Below, piece by piece: positions 61,148 to 64,000 of a stretch of 64,000 nt of DNA. The notes beneath the pieces are model-generated. The model saw only the letters and a list, made by a program, of their open reading frames with translations, searched no databases and was not told the origin of the DNA. How positions within the stretch are numbered: the first letter of the stretch is position 1; every line of letters starts with the position of its first letter. The DNA comes from DATFFO01 sp963772815 (GTDB lineage Bacteria > Actinomycetota > Acidimicrobiia > Spongiisociales > ZC4RG35): the NCBI GenBank assembly GCA_963772815.1, contig CAVYYV010000009.1, positions 24,684 to 88,683 on the forward strand, given 5' to 3'. The position numbers and the translations under genes are program-made.

Positions 61148-61720
61148 TCAGCGGAGTCTCACCTCCGCCATATGGAGCTTGTCGAACACGAGCACGGCGT
61201 CGAAGGCCGGAACCAGATAGGGATGGGGGTCGATGGCCTTCCCGTCGTGATGTATCTCGAAATGAGTGTGGGGCGAAGAGCCCTCGGCATTGCCCGAGTC
61301 ACCGACCCAGCCGATCAACTGGCCGGCCCGGACCGCGTCCCCGACCTGCACCGCCACACCCGAGGACATGGGCGCCCGACCATCGTCGGTGCCTGGGGTG
61401 TCGTCATTGAGATGCATGTACCAGGTCTCCCATCCGTGACCGTGGTCGATGGCTATGTACCGACCCGCGCTTCCCCGGTCGCGAATCCATTTCACCGTCC
61501 CGGGAGCAGCGGCATACACCTCGGTCATCTTGGGAGCCATGAGGTCGTTTCCCTCATGACGGTGCCCGGCTCGGGGAGCACCGAAGCTGTCGGTGAAGTG
61601 AGTGACCACCGCCTCCTGAGGGAAGACGATCGGTAGGTCGGTCGTAGCGGTGGACCCGCCCGGAACCATGCCGGACAGGGCCAAGGAAATCAGAACGATG
61701 TTGAACAAGGGGACCTCCAT
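61148..61720 (-). CDS. M23-family peptidase-like protein (LytM domain)
   Basis: 190 residues. An N-terminal hydrophobic stretch (LFNIVLISLALSGMV) acts as signal or anchor. The LytM domain has GAPRAGHRHEGNDLMAPKMTEVYAAAPGTV (HxxxD, metal ligands) and SSPHTHFEIHHDG (HxH). These zinc enzymes cut peptide cross-links in cell wall. The zinc ligands are intact, so activity is likely. ATG 61720 is taken as start because the hydrophobic stretch follows it; no clear ribosome site precedes it. Convergent with the Rossmann-like gene. Confidence 0.8.
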   Translation of the reverse strand: MEVPLFNIVLISLALSGMVPGGSTATTDLPIVFPQEAVVTHFTDSFGAPRAGHRHEGNDLMAPKMTEVYAAAPGTVKWIRDRGSAGRYIAIDHGHGWETWYMHLNDDTPGTDDGRAPMSSGVAVQVGDAVRAGQLIGWVGDSGNAEGSSPHTHFEIHHDGKAIDPHPYLVPAFDAVLVFDKLHMAEVRLR

Positions 61721-61801
61721 CAGATGGAAGAGAGAGAACCGAAGTTCGGGGGAAGCGATGACCCTAACCCTCAAGTGATCTGATTCACAAGCCTGGATCA
61801 G

Positions 61802-61831
61802 AACGAGGCCGGGTCTTGACCCGGCCTCGTT
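61802..61831. terminator. Strong stem-loop, likely intrinsic terminator
   Basis: AACGAGGCCGGGTC at 61802-61815 pairs perfectly with GACCCGGCCTCGTT at 61818-61831, leaving a 2-base formal loop. The stem of 14 bp has only GC-rich pairs at its centre. It lies 86 bases after the end of the HAD gene and 81 bases before the M23 gene start, so it would end transcription of the HAD operon. The U-run is short (TTT on the plus strand), which makes the direction uncertain. Confidence 0.65.
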
Positions 61832-61917
61832 TGGTGCCATCGCGCAGCTTCACTCCCTGGCTACAGGATGGGATATGACGACTACATCGGCACCAAGCCG
61901 CTTCAACTGGAGCCGAT

Positions 61918-62566
61918 TCAGACGAGATCCAGCCCAACGAGACCGGACAGCTCCTCCAGGGCCACATCCGGATCGTCCACCTTGATGGTGCGCATCCCCA
62001 AAGACCGGGCGGTTCTCAGATTGGCGCCGATGTCGTCGAGGAATGCGATCCGCGTCGGATCTATGCCGGTCCTGTCGATCAGCAGGCGGTAGATCCGCTT
62101 CTCGGGCTTGCCGCGTGCCCTCCAGATGCGACTCGATCACCAGGTCGAAGTGAGACGAGACCCGCTCGGCCGCCAACGACCTCCAGCTGTTGGTCACCGC
62201 CGCCACCGTCAATCCTGCCGCACGTAGCCGTTGGATGGCATCGACCATGGCGGGACGCGCCACCGCCACCGCCTCGATCCGAACCATCAGATCACCGATG
62301 TCGATCCCGTCGATGCCCATCTGGGCCAGATCGCCGGCAAACAGCTGTTGAAACCCATCCATGCTCAGCTCGCCCCGCTCCAGCCGCGCCCAGGCGCCGG
62401 CTGGGCCCGCCTCCTGGACCGCCCTGTTGATCAGGCCGGCCTGCACCCCCGATTCCCGCTCGAAACGGCTGATCTCATGCAGCGGCGATTCGAGAACCAC
62501 TCCCCCGAGGTCGAAGGCCACCAGCTCGATGGGAGCGGAAACCGGGCCCCGCCGACTCGCGGTCAT
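61918..62566 (-). CDS. HAD-superfamily hydrolase (frameshifted)
   Basis: HAD hydrolase with IELVAFDLGGVVLESPLHE (motif I, nucleophile Asp, here with DLGGV as in the epoxide-hydrolase or YihX type), TVAAVTNSWRSLAAERV (motif II) and SHFDLVIESHLEG. The frame is broken at CCC 62118-62120. With one base removed it reads EARGKPEKRIYRLLIDRTG (motif III Lys), then RIAFLDDIGANLRTARSLGM (motif IV acidic pair) to TGA at 61918-61920. Unrepaired, the frame runs into Arg-rich nonsense. The repaired protein has about 215 residues and should be an active phosphatase or dehalogenase-like enzyme. ATG 62566 overlaps the upstream gene by 4 bp. Confidence 0.8.
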
Positions 62567-63189
62567 CGATCGGGCTCTCCTAGCCGGGCCTGGAGCAGGC
62601 TGGCACTCTCGGCGAGAAGGCCCAGGCTGAGCCTCAACCGTTCCCGGGGACCGCTGGCGATGAGGAGGCGGTAGGAGTCCAACGGTGTCACCGGCGTCAG
62701 GGCCGAGACCTGGTAGCTGACGACAAGCGGGTTCCCGGCCAACTTGGTCGAAATGTCGCTGGTGTCGGTGCCCAACTCGCTGGCCAGGGCCAGGACTCGC
62801 CGTACCTGGTCCGCCGCCTCGGACACGAGGTCCTCGTCGACATCCTCCAACCGGTCGGGGTGTTCCGACACGGAGGCCACCGGGTAGGGACTCTCATCCA
62901 GCCATGCCTCGACTCTCACCCTGCCCGTGCCGGCCACAATCACCTGACGGTGGTCACTCTCGGGAAGCCGACCGACCGACACGATGCGCAGGCGGCACCC
63001 CACCTCTAACCGCTCGTCGCCGCCCCCGACCTCGGACCCTCGGCTGATCAGGACGGTGCCGAAGGTGCGATCACCTGCCAGAGCATCATCGAGAAGGTGC
63101 TGGTAGCGGGGCTCGAACACACGCAGCGGAACCGCCGTGAAAGGGAACACCACCGTCTCCAGCGGGAGCATGGCCAGCGTCACCGACAC
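62563..63189 (-). CDS. Lon N-terminal-domain protein (LON substrate-binding domain)
   Basis: 208 residues. LAMLPLETVVFPFTAVPLRVFEPRYQHLLDDALAGDRTFGTVLISRG is the LAN/LonN domain pattern (PLF.TVLFPG..L.LHIFEPRYR). The rest is helical (ADQVRRVLALASELG, DSYRLLIASGPRERLRL). These proteins lack the ATPase and protease parts and are of unknown function, often in operons with hydrolases. GTG 63189 is preferred because GAGAGG lies just upstream; a GTG at 63219 is possible. It overlaps the HAD gene by 4 bp. Confidence 0.82.
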   Translation of the reverse strand: MSVTLAMLPLETVVFPFTAVPLRVFEPRYQHLLDDALAGDRTFGTVLISRGSEVGGGDERLEVGCRLRIVSVGRLPESDHRQVIVAGTGRVRVEAWLDESPYPVASVSEHPDRLEDVDEDLVSEAADQVRRVLALASELGTDTSDISTKLAGNPLVVSYQVSALTPVTPLDSYRLLIASGPRERLRLSLGLLAESASLLQARLGEPDR

Positions 63190-63228
63190 GCCTCTCTCAC
63201 CGCCACCCCGGATCCACACCGCGCCTCG

Positions 63229-63681
63229 TCACTGGTCGCCTTCGTCGGTTCTGACCCGCACCAGAAACCTCAGCCGCTCTTTCACCTCGCCGTCGATGGA
63301 GATCACGAATGAGTACGCACCCTCGATTCGGAAGACGAGGTTGGTGAACGTGAGTGCCCGGACCAGCGTCACATCCTGGCCCTCGGGAAGATGCGGTGGC
63401 CGACGGACCGGCACGGGAGCCGACAGCGATCCCGGCAGAATCGACTTCCCATCCTGGTCCTGCAGCTCGACGTCCAGCCGCACCGTATCGCCGGGCCAAC
63501 CCCAGGGGACACGGATCCGCAAGCCGATCCCCATGCTGGGGTGACGGGCGGGGAGAGAACGCACCGTCAGCACGTCCCAACCCCCGCCCAGAACGTACAG
63601 CTTCCCGCCGCTGGCCTGGACGGCATCGGCGAGGAGCGCCACGTCGACCGATGGTTCCAGAGTGCTGTCGCCGAAGTCCAC
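63229..63681 (-). CDS. DUF6941-like hypothetical protein
   Basis: 150 residues. VALLADAVQASGGKLYVLGGGWDVLTV and a beta-rich remainder (VRLDVELQDQDGKSILPGSL, AYSFVISIDGEVKERLRFLV) match a family of actinobacterial proteins of unknown function. GTG 63681. The strand order and the pattern suggest a small beta-sandwich. No enzyme residue is evident. It is upstream of the Lon-N gene on the same strand and divergent from inositol-3-phosphate synthase across 89 bp. Confidence 0.7.
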   Translation of the reverse strand: MDFGDSTLEPSVDVALLADAVQASGGKLYVLGGGWDVLTVRSLPARHPSMGIGLRIRVPWGWPGDTVRLDVELQDQDGKSILPGSLSAPVPVRRPPHLPEGQDVTLVRALTFTNLVFRIEGAYSFVISIDGEVKERLRFLVRVRTDEGDQ

Positions 63682-63770
63682 TCTGTCACCCTACCGAGGC
63701 CCGATCCGGGGCCCTCCGTTCGCCCCCCGTGGCGGAACTCCTTATCGTCTGATGTCACAGGAGGTTGCAG

Positions 63771-64000
63771 ATGCCCGACACGCCCACCATCGCCCCGGCA
63801 CGGGGAAGGCTCGGAGTCCTCACCCCGGGGATGGGAGCCGTGGCGACGACCCTCTACGCCGGGGTGTTAGCCGCCCGACGCGGCTATGCGGAACCTTTCG
63901 GGTCCCTGACCCAGATGGGCCGCATCCGCCTGGGCCGCCGCACCGAGAACCGCAACCCCCTCATCAAGGATTTCGTGCCCCTCACCTCCATGACCGACCT
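63771..64000 (+). CDS. Inositol-3-phosphate synthase, N-terminus (continues beyond window)
   Basis: Only the first 76 codons are inside the window. GRLGVLTPGMGAVATTLYAGVLAARRGYAEP (NAD-binding start), then GSLTQMGRIRLGRRTENRNPLIKDFVPLTSMTDL, match the Ino1-type myo-inositol-1-phosphate synthases of actinobacteria and Bacteroidetes. The enzyme makes inositol 3-phosphate from glucose 6-phosphate, feeding phosphatidylinositol and mycothiol. The start at ATG 63771 is secure because AGGAGG lies 7 bases upstream. The rest is not visible, so activity cannot be judged. Confidence 0.88.
   Translation, partial: MPDTPTIAPARGRLGVLTPGMGAVATTLYAGVLAARRGYAEPFGSLTQMGRIRLGRRTENRNPLIKDFVPLTSMTD

Overview
The window is GC-rich, densely coding DNA with many 4-bp stop/start overlaps. 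It most likely comes from an actinobacterium (Actinomycetota), perhaps a member of Acidimicrobiia known only from metagenomes. The clues are two F420-type luciferase-like oxidoreductases, a SUF system using SufU with a Rieske protein, XseA/XseB, and a surface protein ending in three S-layer-homology repeats of the Cys-containing type common in that class. The taxonomic placement is inference from gene content.

Layout: (1) 1-4198, two secreted or surface proteins on the minus strand. (2) 4357-23757, a large surface-polysaccharide locus: two P-loop kinase-like proteins (one fused to a nucleotidyltransferase domain), a membrane protein, an ABC-2 exporter, three GT4 glycosyltransferases (one fused to a GNAT domain), a polymerase-like membrane protein, a NodB deacetylase, a Wzz/tyrosine-kinase-like protein with an unusual C-terminal domain, a CapD/FlaA1-type dehydratase, a WecA/MraY-type phosphoglycosyltransferase, a GNAT protein and a DegT aminotransferase. 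(3) 23834-28597, lipoate and 2-oxoacid dehydrogenase genes: a LipB-LipA fusion, E2 and E3. (4) 28701-37469, lipid and redox accessory genes: a dehalogenase-like hydrolase, zinc-ribbon and small proteins, two acyl-CoA dehydrogenases, a TetR regulator, an MBL hydrolase, two LLM oxidoreductases and a YbaK-type deacylase. (5) 37636-55418, a dispersed SUF iron-sulfur system (sufC-sufS-sufU on plus; sufD-Rieske-sufC and, 6.7 kb away, sufB on minus) interleaved with xseA/xseB, fumC, an M42 peptidase, a glycoside-hydrolase-like protein, a uracil-DNA glycosylase, a principal-type sigma factor, AMP nucleosidase and a biotinyl-carboxyltransferase. (6) 55525-64000, glutamate synthase large subunit, small hypothetical proteins, an M23 peptidase, a HAD hydrolase, a Lon-N-domain protein and the start of inositol-3-phosphate synthase.

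The window carries at least eight single-base frameshifts. They hit the SLH protein (twice), sufU, the hydrolase/UDG pair (twice), the sigma factor, gltB and the HAD gene. Five of the eight lie in short G/C runs, and several affected genes should be essential. Residual sequencing error is the simplest explanation, so several genes are described here as conceptually repaired.

The most unusual points are the chimeric Wzz/kinase-like protein with a PglX-like C-terminus, two different SufC copies, a 63-bp tandem repeat that duplicates the end of sufB and creates four consecutive 20-codon micro-ORFs, a dehalogenase-like protein with Glu at the nucleophile position, and a repeat element that supplies the end of the LipB-LipA reading frame.
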